This document shows, in pieces, positions 30,233 through 40,514 of a stretch of DNA of 64,000 nucleotides. The stretch's first letter is position 1, and each line of letters starts with the position of its first letter. The notes beneath the pieces were generated by a model. That model did no database searches, was not told where the DNA came from, and worked only from the letters and a program-made list of their open reading frames with translations. A program made the position numbers and the translations under genes. Source of the DNA: Desulfomarina profundi (GTDB lineage: Bacteria; Desulfobacterota; Desulfobulbia; Desulfobulbales; Desulfocapsaceae); assembly GCF_019703855.1 (NCBI RefSeq), contig NZ_AP024086.1:2996501-3060500 (forward strand), in the 5' to 3' direction.

Positions 30233-31609
30233 TTACCTGTGAATTTCGCCCCGGGACAGTGACGCAAAAAGCCCAAAGATACACAGCACGCTGAAGAGAA
30301 GAAATGTTCTGCTGATACTGAGTTGCAGCAGAGGATAAAGATCAGGAGTGATTGTATGACTGCCCACATGGAGCGAAAAGAAAAGTGTGGCAATTCCCAT
30401 AGATACAACCTGGCCCAGAACTCGCATGGTCCCTGAAGATCCCGCAGCAATACCTAGATGACGTGGTTCCACCGAACCCATGATGGCGTTCATATTAGGA
30501 GAGGAGAATAAAGCAAACCCTGATCCAAGAACTGCAAGACCGGTCACTATGAGAAAAACGGGGGTTTCGCCATCCAGAAAGCTGAAAAAAAACAGCATAA
30601 GAATAGTTATTCCCATGCCAATGGAAGCTGGAATCCGCGGTTCGACACGATCGGAAAGACGTCCCGCCCAGGCTGAGAAAAGGGCCATCACCAGGGGTTG
30701 GGCAATAAGAATCATACCGGTGGTTTTAGCATCCATCCCCTTGATATATTGGAGATAAAAACTGAAAAGAAAAACAAGGCCGAAGGTCGCGCTGTAATGA
30801 ATCAAAGCGGCGACATTGGAAAGTGCAAATGGTCTGTTTTTCAGGAACAGATCGACCTGAAAAAGAGGATCCGTAACCCTCCCCTGCCACCAGACAAAGG
30901 CCGACAGGCCACAGCAACCACCTGCAAACAACAACAGCCCGGAGACCTGTTGCAAGGTGGAGATGCCATAAATAATTGCAATCAGAGAGGGGATATAGAG
31001 AAAAAGGCCGACAAAATCATAGCCTTCTCCCGCGGCATCGGCCCATTCGCCATCCAGGAAGAAAAGCAGGAAAAAAAGAGGCACCGCCCCCATGCAGAAA
31101 ATGGCAATAAAAAGAGAACGCCAGCCAAGATAATCGGTAAGGAGTCCTCCGAGAAATGGACCGCTCATTAGGCCTATATAGACTGCTGTAACGGCTATTC
31201 CTATAACTTTGCCACGTTGTTGAGGTGGAAAAACCGAGGTAAGAATCGCCATGGATGTCCCGAAGATCATTCCACCTCCGAGTCCCTGCAGCGTTCTGAA
31301 AACGAGCAGAAAAACAATATTTGGAGAAACAGCGCAGGCAAGGGAGCTGAGTGAAGAAAGCGCAAGACCGAAACCCATGATTCTTTTCCGGCCGACAATA
31401 TCGGCAAGTCTTCCCATGGGTACCAGGGATACCCCGGCGGCCAGCAGGTAAGCAGTCGCCACCCAGCTGAGAAGTACTGCACTGATTCCCTGTCCGCGAA
31501 AGCCCGCCTCAATGGCCGGCAGGGCCACATTGACGGACGAGATCATAAAAGGTGTAATAAAAGAACTGATGGTGGAGACGGTCAGAGTTGAGCGCTGGGT
31601 CCTGTTCAT
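30233..31609 (-). CDS. MFS drug-efflux-type transporter (DHA2/EmrB-like)
   Basis: 458 residues with about 14 TM segments. MFS motif A appears as GRLADIVGRKRIMG near residue 68, and motif C-like GPFLGGLLTDYLGWR near residue 150, the mark of drug/H+ antiporters. It is transcribed towards the IclR gene. The 287-bp gap holds the IclR palindromes, so it is probably a separate unit. The substrate is unknown. Confidence 0.88.
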   Translation of the reverse strand: MNRTQRSTLTVSTISSFITPFMISSVNVALPAIEAGFRGQGISAVLLSWVATAYLLAAGVSLVPMGRLADIVGRKRIMGFGLALSSLSSLACAVSPNIVFLLVFRTLQGLGGGMIFGTSMAILTSVFPPQQRGKVIGIAVTAVYIGLMSGPFLGGLLTDYLGWRSLFIAIFCMGAVPLFFLLFFLDGEWADAAGEGYDFVGLFLYIPSLIAIIYGISTLQQVSGLLLFAGGCCGLSAFVWWQGRVTDPLFQVDLFLKNRPFALSNVAALIHYSATFGLVFLFSFYLQYIKGMDAKTTGMILIAQPLVMALFSAWAGRLSDRVEPRIPASIGMGITILMLFFFSFLDGETPVFLIVTGLAVLGSGFALFSSPNMNAIMGSVEPRHLGIAAGSSGTMRVLGQVVSMGIATLFFSLHVGSHTITPDLYPLLQLSISRTFLLFSVLCIFGLFASLSRGEIHR

Positions 31610-31622
31610 GCCTATTTCATTT

Positions 31623-31779
31623 GTAAGTAATCAGGGGCACTGCATATTCGCACGGTCGCGACTGCCCCATAGAGGGGCTATAGCGGCCAGTCACGCCTGC
31701 ACGAATCTGCTGCACCCCAGATCACTTGCAGGTTTAATGTGGATGAAAACACAGAGTTACAAATCCTGTGACCAGTTAC
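31623..31779. repeat. MITE-like repeat family A, copy 2
   Basis: 157 bp, the closest match to 3501-3667 in the same orientation. Only scattered substitutions and a shorter spacer before GTGGATGAAAAC differ. It starts GTAAGTAATCAGGGG and ends CCTGTGACCAGTTAC, and has the same central hairpin. Confidence 0.82.
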
Positions 31780-31907
31780 GTTTCATTTTCCTGTATCCGT
31801 GACGAGTGAGATATGATTGAGTTTCATGGGTAATCAAAATTCAATTTGATCATTGCCTCACAAAACTGCTAAAATAAAGTGAGGAAATAAACCGGACAAG
31901 AATAAAC

Positions 31908-32249
31908 ATGACACGAACCACACAATCGCGCCAGGTACAACCCCTTCTCGTTGCGGCTTCCGTGGCATTTACCATGGGAACAGCATTATCCATTTTTGTG
32001 CTGAACCTCAGGTTGCCCGGCCATATCTGCAAGGCACTGCTCCTGCTGGCGCTGGCCCTGGCATTTTTCGGCCTTGGTGAATTCCTGAATCATCCAAGGA
32101 GAAGGCTGATTACACCTGAAACAGTAAAAGGAACGCAGAAACCACAGTTCTACAGGAAACGCAAGACATGCGGTCTCGGCAATCTCCTGGATATCTGTGC
32201 AGTAATCACCCTGTTTCTCGCCCTCTCAGCTTTTCTTTATCCCCGCTGA
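31908..32249 (+). CDS. Small membrane protein, unknown
   Basis: 113 residues with three hydrophobic stretches (about 12-32, 38-57 and 93-110) separated by a basic loop (HPRRRL; YRKRKT). I do not recognise a family. It is the only plus-strand frame between two minus-strand units, and the ribosome site is weak, so it may not be translated. Confidence 0.45.
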   Translation: MTRTTQSRQVQPLLVAASVAFTMGTALSIFVLNLRLPGHICKALLLLALALAFFGLGEFLNHPRRRLITPETVKGTQKPQFYRKRKTCGLGNLLDICAVITLFLALSAFLYPR

Positions 32250-32279
32250 TATAAGTAATCACAACAACTCTGACCCAAC

Positions 32280-32525
32280 CTACTCCAGCTCCACCCGCAG
32301 CAGCATCAGATCGGATCCGGCCTCTTCCACAACAGCAAGTTTCATATCCCGACTCTTTTCACTGCCACGTGCAAGCACATCAAAACCAAAAGTGAAGGAA
32401 TCCACTACAATACCGGCATCTCTGCCGACACCGACTTCGGCCATGATTATTTTGTCGGCCCCATGCTCATCAAGAAGATCAAGTAACTGATCATACAACC
32501 CCTGGGCTAGAGAAAACTCATGCAT
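32280..32525 (-). CDS. HypA-like protein lacking the zinc domain
   Basis: 81 residues from ATG 32525. It has the invariant HypA N terminus MHEFSLAQGL, in which His2 is the nickel ligand, and the strand FTFGFDVLARGSE. HypA normally has about 110-115 residues with two CXXC motifs in a zinc loop before the last strand. Here the chain passes straight from LAVVEEAG to DLMLLRVELE and contains no cysteine. It keeps the nickel site but not the zinc structure. It lies about 180 bp beyond hypD with repeat A5 between, and presumably serves nickel delivery to the [NiFeSe] hydrogenase upstream. Confidence 0.75.
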   Translation of the reverse strand: MHEFSLAQGLYDQLLDLLDEHGADKIIMAEVGVGRDAGIVVDSFTFGFDVLARGSEKSRDMKLAVVEEAGSDLMLLRVELE

Positions 32526-32590
32526 AAATAAACCGTTCAGCCGTAACTGATCACAAGGCAGACAACCTCGTTGTATCAATCATTGTATTT

Positions 32591-32701
32591 GTAACAGATT
32601 ACAGGGTGCCGGAGATTTTCGCAAGCAGCCCGGCGCAGCGTATTGGTCATACGTAAGCCGGGCTGATCGCGGAAAGATTCGGTACCCCTGTGACCTGTTA
32701 C
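32591..32701. repeat. Repeat family A, variant copy 5
   Basis: 111 bp with family-A-like ends (GTAACAGATTACAGGG; from the right GTAACAGGTCACAGGGG) but a different core, AGCCCGGC...GCCGGGCT, forming a stem. It ends 2 bp from the hypD stop and could also act as a transcript 3' end for it. Confidence 0.55.
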
Positions 32702-32703
32702 GT

Positions 32704-33804
32704 TCAGCCATTTGGCCGGGAATCTACATTATATTTAAAATAGGATGAACAGATACCCTCGTCGGAAATCATACAGGGACCGATGGGATTATGGGGAGTA
32801 CAGGCCATTCCGAAAGCCGGACAGTCCGGCGGAAGACCACGGCCGGAAATAATGGCATTACATTGGCAGAGACACTGTTCATGTCCCTGGGAAAACCTGA
32901 TATTAAACCGCTTGACCGCATCGTAAAGAGAAAGCTCATCACGGATAACAAATCCGCTCTGCTCTATCGACCCCAGTCCCCGCCAATGGGTATCCACGGC
33001 AAAAAAGACCTCTGCAACCATTTTTCGAGCGTTCTTTTTTTCCTCCGATGAATAGATAAAGGCGGAGGTGTCATCGAAAACAGACTCTCCGTTTCTTATC
33101 TGTTTCACCAGGCTGACAAGACCTTCAAGAATATCAACCGCTTCAAAACCGGCAATAAAACAGGAAAGGTTATGTTTTTTGGCCAGGACCGTATAGGCTT
33201 CCGTATCGGAAATGGTATTGATATGATCGGAACAGAGCAACCCCTGGATGTTGAGTTCCGGATCATGCATTAACAGATCAATCGTTGGCGGCAGCAGTCT
33301 GATGGAAGGTATAACACAAAAATTATCAAGGCCGATTCGGGCTGCTTCAAGAATCGTCTCAGCAACGGAAGGGGCAGTAGCCTCAAACCCCACCGCAGGA
33401 TAAACAACAATTTTATCCGGTTCGTTAACCGCAATTTCCAGGGCATCCATGGGAGCGGAAATAATCTCAACATGGGCTCCCTTCTCCATTATGGATTCAA
33501 GAGATTCGGTACTGCCCGGAACCCTGATGAGATCATCGCAGGCAGCGGTAATGACATCGGGCTGCAAAGCCACTTTGATAAAGGCATCGATATGACCGGC
33601 CGGCATAACACAGACACTGCAGCCGGGACCGGCCACAAGGTCCAGATAGCGGGGAAGTTTTTCCCGAATCCCATAACGTAGAATAGCCCGGTTCTGTGTA
33701 CCGCAGGCTACCATCAGCCGTATGGGCCGATCCACAATTTCATGGAGCTCATCAAACAGTTCCCGTTGACGCTCCTCGTCCGTTGTCACTTTCCCGCTAT
33801 TCAT
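32704..33804 (-). CDS. hypD: Hydrogenase maturation factor HypD
   Basis: 366 residues, the usual HypD length. HypD is the iron-sulfur scaffold on which the Fe(CN)2CO unit of [NiFe] hydrogenases is built with HypC. Seen here are the active-site thiol region GPGCSVCVMPAGHIDAF, the N-terminal MVACGTQNR (family MEVCGTHT; Cys kept), and the C-terminal 4Fe-4S cysteines (CLCQCNAIISG; CPAFGMACTPHNPIGPCMISDEG). No HypC, HypE or HypF is in the window, so these must be elsewhere. Confidence 0.95.
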   Translation of the reverse strand: MNSGKVTTDEERQRELFDELHEIVDRPIRLMVACGTQNRAILRYGIREKLPRYLDLVAGPGCSVCVMPAGHIDAFIKVALQPDVITAACDDLIRVPGSTESLESIMEKGAHVEIISAPMDALEIAVNEPDKIVVYPAVGFEATAPSVAETILEAARIGLDNFCVIPSIRLLPPTIDLLMHDPELNIQGLLCSDHINTISDTEAYTVLAKKHNLSCFIAGFEAVDILEGLVSLVKQIRNGESVFDDTSAFIYSSEEKKNARKMVAEVFFAVDTHWRGLGSIEQSGFVIRDELSLYDAVKRFNIRFSQGHEQCLCQCNAIISGRGLPPDCPAFGMACTPHNPIGPCMISDEGICSSYFKYNVDSRPNG

Positions 33805-33942
33805 TCGACCTATCCTTACACCCGGGTGTATATACGGTATTCACCCGGCTATTTTGCGTATTCCGGGAGAAAAACAAGTTCTCTGACACTCAGAAAAAGA
33901 TCAGACTACCCATTCCCGGATTTTAAAAGCCGAAAGCAGGGA

Positions 33943-34185
33943 CTATTTCTCTGCTTCGGCCTCACTTTTCATGGTCTTGTAGCTCTCAGATTCAACTACT
34001 TTTTCCTGTTCTATCTTCTCGATTTCCTCACGGGTCAGATGAAACTGCCCGCAGGCGGGACATGTCCCGTCAAATTCATCTCCCACGGCCCGGGCCTTGA
34101 GTTCATCAACTGTCATATGTTCAAGCTTACCACAGGCACCACTGGGATTTTCCGCACGCACGACTGCTCGTTTTCTTCCAGCCAT
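33943..34185 (-). CDS. Small CPACG protein at the hydrogenase locus, unknown
   Basis: 80 residues, charged, with Cys18 and a CPACG pair (GTCPACGQFHLT) that could bind zinc, then a Glu/Lys-rich helical tail. I do not recognise the family. GGAGTTATG with AAGGAG lies at the start. It sits between the mvhA terminator and hypD on the same strand, so a role with the hydrogenase is possible but only by position. Confidence 0.6.
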   Translation of the reverse strand: MAGRKRAVVRAENPSGACGKLEHMTVDELKARAVGDEFDGTCPACGQFHLTREEIEKIEQEKVVESESYKTMKSEAEAEK

Positions 34186-34270
34186 AACTCCTTCCTCACA
34201 TCATGCGGTTTTTCCATAAATTTGAAAAACCGCTTTACAATATACACTATTTGCTCATTGAATGAAATCA

Positions 34271-34308
34271 ATAATGGCGGGAAGAACACCATCTCTTCCC
34301 GCCATTAT
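34271..34308 (-). terminator. Terminator after the Mvh large subunit gene
   Basis: A 15-bp perfect stem, ATAATGGCGGGAAGA with TCTTCCCGCCATTAT, has an 8-nt loop and starts 11 nt after the mvhA stop. The T-tract on the minus strand is weak (TTGATTT), so read-through to hypD is possible. Confidence 0.7.
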
Positions 34309-34318
34309 CCCTTTGCAA

Positions 34319-35765
34319 TCAGCTGACTATTCGGTCAATTTCCTTTCCCTTTTTGTCAACGATGGAAACGGAAACAGGAATACCGCCATCCAGGCGATGA
34401 GTTGCGCAGGACATTCAGGGGTCATAGGCCCTGACGGCCATTTCAACCTGATTCAACAATCCCTCGTTATAGACACCATCCACGATAAGGGAAGTCGCTG
34501 CCTGCTTGACGCTCATGTTCATCGGCGCAATATTGTGGGTTGTACCGACAATGAGATTGGCCTTGACGATACACCCGTTTTCATCGGTAGTATAATCATG
34601 GATAAGGGTACCCCTCGGGGCTTCGACAATACCGACCCCCCGTCCTGCCCCGGGCTTGACTCTGGCCCGAACCCGGGGATCGGTAATACCCTCCCATTCA
34701 AGCAGTTCGATGGTCCGCTCACAGGCGTAAACCAACTCAATCAGTCTTGCATAATGGTACAGCAGGGTCTGCTGGGCCGGACGACCGAATGATTCTCTGA
34801 ACCGCTCCAGAGCGGCCTGGGCTTTTGGCGTGGAGATCCTGTCGCAGACATTAATTCTCGCCAGGGTATTGGCCCGGTAAATGCCTTTGGGAGAAGCAAG
34901 GCTCATATCAAATCCTTCATCCCATGATTTGGCATAGGGCATCTTTGAGTACCCCAGGGTTCCACATGTTCACCGAGATAATCAAGATAATTTTCACCTT
35001 CAAAATCGGTACAGGTACCATCATTTTTCATCAGCCGCAGTTTCCCGTCATACAGTCTAAGTGAACCATCTTCCCGATCCACCGTGCCCAGGAATCCGGT
35101 GTTGATAACCCCCAGATCACTGATGACGTCCATATATCTGGCAAACACATTCTCAATGGCATAATCAAGGGCAAAGGTTGCAAAATCAAGCAGCACTCTG
35201 GTGCCTTCCAGTAATTCCAGCCGCTCCTCCTCCACCATGGGCTTGGCAAACCCGCCCACGACACCGGCTATGGGATGAATGGCCTTCCCGGCAAATTTAT
35301 CGAGCATCATCTGCCCGAGTTGCCGCATTTTCACTACCTGGGTTGCCAGCTCAGGAGCAGCCTTGACAACTCCGATGACATTGCGCACCGAATAATCAGC
35401 ATCAGGCCCCAGGACAAAATCGGGTGCAGCCAGAAAGAAAAAATGAAGAATTTTATCATTTATATGAGCCATTACCTGGCACATTTCCCGCAACTTGTAG
35501 CCGGTCTCCGTCGGGGTCACACCGAAGGCACCATCCACCGCCTTATTGGAGGCAAGATGGTGCATCCACGGGCAAATGCCGCAGATACGGTTAACAATTC
35601 GCGGGACCTCTTCCGCAGGCCTGCCTTCAATAAATTTCTCAAAACCGCGCAGCGACTGAATATGGAGAAACGCATCCTCCACATTACCGTCGTCCCGAGA
35701 TGAATGGCAATTTTCGCGTGCCCTTCAATGCGGGAAACCGGGGCTATATTCAAAACTTTTCCCAT
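34319..35765 (-). CDS. mvhA: [NiFeSe] hydrogenase large subunit MvhA/VhuA-type, selenoprotein (two frameshifts)
   Basis: 482 residues once two G/C runs (35694-35696 and 34952-34955) are lengthened by one base. The N terminus has SRIEGHAKI and the nickel ligand motif RICGICPWMHH. The C-terminal nickel motif is DP-U-MSCATH, where U is an in-frame TGA at 34415-34417 replacing the usual Cys. After the His comes a 25-residue extension ending at TGA 34319-34321, to be clipped by the protease encoded at 42035-42532. A hairpin 16 nt after the TGA is a likely SECIS. Together with MvhG and MvhD it oxidises H2 and feeds HdrA. Confidence 0.92.
34382..34398 (-). promoter_or_regulatory. Candidate SECIS hairpin of mvhA
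   Basis: The coding strand reads ATCGCC-TGGAT-GGCGGT: a 6-bp stem with a 5-nt loop, starting 16 nt after the Sec TGA. Position and loop are the same as in mvhD. Confidence 0.65.
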
Positions 35766-35766
35766 T

Positions 35767-36711
35767 TTATTTTTCCTCCCTTTCAACACGCTTTTTCACG
35801 GGGCGCAGTCTTCCATGGGCTCCAGAAAATCGTAAAATCGAACGGCGATCGACAACAGATTTATAGTCAATACCATTGCTGGCCAAGGCATTCATCATGT
35901 CCAACAGTTGATTGCCTCCCTTACGCACAGGACCGAAACAACCGCGACAAGGTACCCTTGCACTGATACAACTTGGTGCTCCCCGTTTGGCGCACCCGGC
36001 GGCCGTCACAGGCCCCATGCACATATATCCCTGCTCCAGCAGACAGCGCATTTCGTCAATAGGTCCACCCGGTTTGAAATCTGCATTGGCTATAAACCGT
36101 TTCACCTTGTTGACCGCGCCTTTGCCTTCCCGCTTGGTGGGACAGGTATCACAGACACTTTTACCAGGCAATACGGGATCCCGTCCTTCCACCAGGGATA
36201 TAATAACCTCTGCGATCAGTTCCGGATTGGGCGGACAGCCGGGCAGCTGCATATCAATTTTAACTTTCTCGTCACAGGCATATACCCGATCAAGTGGTGC
36301 CGGAACCTCAACGTCAGGTATCTCAGCGCCAGGGTCCGTCGATGCTGTCCTGAAAATATCCTGCCACCCTTCCTGCTGATTCCAGCCATTCATCAGGGCA
36401 GGAATACCTCCATGAGTAGCACAGGTACCTAGAGCAATAAGTACCTTGCATTTTTCCCGCATCTCCTCAAGTACCTCCACATGCTCATGGTTACTCACAC
36501 CACCTGTGACAATTCCCACCACTGCATCGGGAATGGTCAACGTCACACCTTCCCCGCACTGGCCGAAATATTTATGGTCCATCAGGACTGGCGCATGGAC
36601 GATATCCAGGGTTTCAGTTATAAGCGGAACAAGATCTTCTCCGATATTCAGGATGGCAATCTCACACCCCGAACAGGACCCCAACCACTCCAAAGCGGTA
36701 GTTACTCCCAT
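35767..36711 (-). CDS. mvhG: F420-non-reducing-type hydrogenase small subunit MvhG
   Basis: 314 residues. This subunit carries the 4Fe-4S clusters that link the Ni site to MvhD. The proximal cluster motif is EWLGSCSGCEI at residues 8-18, followed by ALGTCATHGG and MQLPGCPPNPE. Further cluster cysteines are in CDTCPTKREGK, EQGYMCMGP, AAGCAKRGAPSC and RVPCRGCFGP. There is no twin-arginine signal, so the enzyme is cytoplasmic. Its stop is 1 nt before the mvhA start, and the mvhA ribosome site is within its last codons. Confidence 0.94.
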   Translation of the reverse strand: MGVTTALEWLGSCSGCEIAILNIGEDLVPLITETLDIVHAPVLMDHKYFGQCGEGVTLTIPDAVVGIVTGGVSNHEHVEVLEEMREKCKVLIALGTCATHGGIPALMNGWNQQEGWQDIFRTASTDPGAEIPDVEVPAPLDRVYACDEKVKIDMQLPGCPPNPELIAEVIISLVEGRDPVLPGKSVCDTCPTKREGKGAVNKVKRFIANADFKPGGPIDEMRCLLEQGYMCMGPVTAAGCAKRGAPSCISARVPCRGCFGPVRKGGNQLLDMMNALASNGIDYKSVVDRRSILRFSGAHGRLRPVKKRVEREEK

Positions 36712-36723
36712 ATCTCCCTCCCC

Positions 36724-37143
36724 TTACACAACCGGGGTCTGCTCACCATTCACAGGACCCAGTTTTTTTATGCGAGTGGTCATCTCCGTTACCGCTTCAA
36801 CGAACTTGTCCGGTTCGGCAGATGATACCCATGTTAAATTAAAACGCTCTGACTCATAACCGAAATCCTCCATCAGTTCGGCTACCATATCTGAACGATC
36901 CATTGCCTTATAATTACCATCCAGGTAATGACATTCACCGAGGTGTCAGCCAAGGACCATCACCCCGTCCGCACCCTGGGCAAGCGCATCCATGACAAAC
37001 TCCGGATGAACCATACCCGAGCACATCACCCGTATAATCCGCACATTATGCGGATACTGCATTCTGGCAGTCCCTGCGAGATCAGCTGCGGCGTAGGAGC
37101 ACCAGTTGCAACAGAATGCAACAATTTTTGGCTCAAAACTCAT
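36724..37143 (-). CDS. mvhD: MvhD/VhuD-type 2Fe-2S subunit, selenoprotein
   Basis: 139 residues. MvhD bridges the hydrogenase to HdrA. The N-terminal motif is [15 protein letters not shown], with a middle Cys in RVMCSGM. An in-frame TGA at 36946-36948 gives [18 protein letters not shown] where the family has GCHPGDCHY; selenocysteine there would replace a cluster cysteine. Translation continues in frame with family-like sequence to TAA 36724. ATG 37143 has AAGGAG 8 nt upstream. A hairpin 16 nt after the TGA is a likely SECIS. As I recall, VhuD of some methanogens also has Sec here. Confidence 0.93.
36913..36929 (-). promoter_or_regulatory. Candidate SECIS hairpin of mvhD
   Basis: The coding strand reads ATTACC-TGGAT-GGTAAT: a 6-bp perfect stem with loop TGGAT, 16 nt after the Sec TGA. 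The loop and distance are identical to the mvhA hairpin although the stem bases differ. Confidence 0.7.
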
Positions 37144-37335
37144 TTGATCTACTCCTTTATCTATTTCACCTAAATCCTGCACTTCGGCGCCCTTGATGCC
37201 TCGCATCTCCGACAGGTAGCGAATACTCCGAACTTGCCAATTGCAGGATTTAGATTTTAATTTATCTCCAACAAATCCTTCTTCCCGGATGGCAGAAGAA
37301 CTCCGAAAAGAAGGATTTGCGGATTTTCATGCAAT

Positions 37336-40300
37336 TCACGTGGCCAGTGCCGCCCTTATCTGCGCACTGACCTGCTCCATGGTAAAACCGGCAACGGAAA
37401 CACCCCGCTTCGGACAGGTGCCCTGGCAGAGTCCACACCCTTTGCACTGGGCCTTATTGATCCTGATAATCTTGCTCTCCCCGCTGCCACCTTCCACCTT
37501 TCTATCAACAAGGGTAATAGCATTATAGGGGCAGACATCAACGCAGAGTGCGCATCCGTCACAATAATCCTCATCCACAGTCGCCTTGACGGCATCAAGA
37601 GAAACTTCCATTTTCGAGAGCAGGGTCACAGCCCGGGCTGACGCAGCCAGAGCCTGGGCAACTGACTCGTCAACGGGCTTGGGGTAATGGGCCAGACCGG
37701 CAACAAACATTCCATCCGTGGAAAAATCCACAGGCCGCAGTTTGGCATGGGCCTCCTGGAAGAACCCGTCACCGTCCACGGGAACCTTATAGAGCTGACC
37801 AAGTTTTGCAGCATCCGGCTTTGGTCGAATTGCGGTTGCAAGGATAACCATATCAGCCTTAATTTTCATTGGCCGATGGAGAACATGGTCCCAGACCTCC
37901 ACATCAATCACCTGACCGTTTTCGGTGACATTGGGCTTTCCATGAAGCTCATAATTTATAAAGATAATGCCAAGTTTTCTCGCCTCTTTGTAGAGGGCCT
38001 CCCGCTGGCCATAGGTGCGCATATCACGATAGAGAATATAGACATTCCGCTCCGCATTCTCCTTTTTCAGGGCAATGGCCGACTGCACGGAATGGGTGCA
38101 GCACACCTTTGAGCAATACATATGCCCTTCCTCACGGGAACCGACGCACTGGATAAAGACAAAATTACGGGCCTTTTTCACATGAATTTCCTTCAGCTCA
38201 TACAGCTTGTCAAACTGAACCGAAGTAACAACCCGGGTAATGGAATTGTAGTTATATTCTGTCGGGATATAGAGTTCCGCACCGGTGGCAACAATTCCCG
38301 CCCCATGTTCAATAACTGTCTTTGCCCCGTTTTTGGCCTTTAATGTGGTTTTAAAGTTTCCGACAAAACCCTCAGCGTCTATCACCTCCGACCTGCGGTG
38401 AATAACTATATTTTTGCTGGCAGTTACACGATCAATGAGTTTGGAGACTTCCGTCGGTACATGTTCTCCCGACCAGGTATGTTTCAGGTTCAGGGCATTG
38501 CCACCCAGGGTATCAGTACGTTCAACCAGATGGACTTCAAATCCCTGCTCGGCCATGTTGAGGGCTGCGGTCATTCCGGCAACTCCACCTCCTATCACCA
38601 GCCCTTTCTGTGTAATGGGAACGGAGATCGGTTTGAGAGAAGAGGAGTAGACCACCTTGGCAACCGCCATCCGCACAAGATCCTTGGCCTTTGATGTTGC
38701 CGCCTTGGGATCTCCGCTGTGCACCCATGAATCATGGTTTCTGATATTGGCCATCTCTACCAGGTATTCATTCAGTCCTGCCGCCTTGAGTGTTTCCCGG
38801 AACAGGGGCTCATGGGTTCTCGGCGTACATGCTGCAATAACGATCCGATTCAGATTCTGCTCTCGGATCCTTTTGGCTATCATATCCTGGGTATCCTGGG
38901 AGCATGAAAAAAGGTTGCGTTCCACGTATACCACATCGGGAAGAGTCTCGGCATACTGCTCAACCGCCTCCACGTCAACAATGCCCGCAATATTGGAACC
39001 ACAATGGCAGACAAAGACACCGATCCTCGGCGTTTCCAGGGAGATATCCTTTTCCTCGGGGAAACTGGCTTCGGTTGACAACTCGAAACGGGCCGGCGCC
39101 AGCAGATCAGAAACAGCTGCTGCTGCAGCGGATCCTTCTACCACTGACTGGGGAATATCCTTAGGCCCCGCAAAGGCACCGCAGGTGAAAATCCCTTCTC
39201 TTGATGTCTGTACGGGGGCAAAGTCAGAAGTTGCCGCAAAGTTATCGGCCGTCAGTTTAATATCGGAACTGCGAGCCAGCTCAAGGACATGTCTCGGTGT
39301 CTGCAGACCGACGGAGAGAACAACCATATCGTAAAATTCTTCAATCTGTCGTCCTTCCTCGTTGACATAACTGAGCCTCAGGTCCCCGCTTACGCCATCC
39401 GTTTCCACGCCGTTGACCCGGCAACGGACAAACCGTACGCCGGAATCATTTTTTGCCCGTTCCAGGTACTGGTCAAATTCCTTACCATGGGTTCGCATAT
39501 CCATATAAAAAATGGATGTCTGCAGTCCCGGTGCGTGATCTTTGGCGATAACCGCTTCCTTGATGGCATACATGCAACAGACCGAAGAACAGTATCCATT
39601 GCCGCAGAGATTTTCATCCCGGGAACCGATGCACTGGAGAAAAGCCACCTTGTTTACAGGTTTTCCGTCAGATGGCCTGACAAGATGTCCCTCGGTGGGA
39701 CCGGAAGCGGAAAGATACCGCTCCAGCTGGAGAGAGGTTATGACATTGGGATATACCCCGTATCCCCATACCTCTGAATCAGTCGGGTCAAAGGCCTCAA
39801 AACCAGGAGCAAGAACCACTGCTCCGACTTCTATTTCATGAATTTTTTCCGTATCATCAAAAGTAATGGCCCCGGCATCACAGACCTTTTCACAGAATCC
39901 GCAGGCACCAGGCTTTTTCAAACGAATACAACTGTCCGGATCAATCTGGTATTTCAGGGGGACAGCCTGGGCGTATTTGACGTAAATTGCCTTACGTTTA
40001 CCCGTTTCTGCGTCATACTCACTGTCCACTTTCTTGGGACATTTTTCAGTACAGGCCCCGCAGGCAATACATTTATCCATATCCACGTAACGTGGGGATT
40101 CCTTGACAGTGACAGTAAAATCTCCGGCACTGCCTGCAATACCGGTCACTTCACTGAGCGTCATCAACTTTATATTCAAGTGCCGACCGCACTCAACCAA
40201 TTTTGGCGCGATAATTCACATCGAGCAATCATTGGTGGGAAAGGTCTTGTCCAGCTGGGCCATGGCACCGCCTATGGCTCCGGACCTTTCGACCAGGTAT

Positions 40301-40398
40301 ACATAATAGCCTGAATCGGCGAGATCCAGAGCGGCCTGCATTCCTGTAACACCGCCTCCTACGATCATTACCGAACCAACTTTTTTTGTCTCCAGCAT
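37336..40398 (-). CDS. hdrA: Heterodisulfide reductase subunit HdrA, long form, selenoprotein
   Basis: 1020 residues. HdrA is the flavin subunit where bifurcation takes place. The first FAD domain starts at residue 10 (VMIVGGGVTGMQAAL). The in-frame TGA at 40216-40218 gives NDCSM-U-IIAPKLVECG, where many HdrA have Cys. Ferredoxin-type clusters follow (CIACGACTEKCP; CGFCEKVC). Then come FVCHCGSN and a second FAD unit (GLVIGGGVAGMTAAL, around residue 590), and two C-terminal clusters (CDGCALCVDVCP; CKGCGLCQGTCP). The doubled layout explains the length compared with about 650 residues for a simple HdrA. It is flanked by MvhD and the HdrCB fusion. Confidence 0.93.
40176..40196 (-). promoter_or_regulatory. 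Candidate SECIS hairpin of hdrA
   Basis: The coding strand reads TTGAGTGC-GGTCG-GCACTTGA: an 8-bp stem with two wobble pairs and a 5-nt loop containing GTC. It starts 19 nt after the Sec TGA. Confidence 0.6.
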
Positions 40399-40514
40399 CT
40401 GTTTCCTCTCAATTTTATGTGCCCTGAACCCTGCACTTCCATTAGGTTTTTGTTTGACTTTTATTACCCACGCCCATAGAAACGGACCTGCCGGGATCCA
40501 GTTGTGAGTTCTTT

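Noticed and set aside
34903-35765. Large hydrogenase subunit as a pseudogene
   Set aside because: All nickel ligands are kept and the two frame changes are single-base losses in C/G runs like nine others in the window.
40216-40218. HdrA as two separate genes split at the TGA
   Set aside because: Both halves are in the same frame, the family sequence continues across, and a hairpin follows; recoding is the simpler reading.
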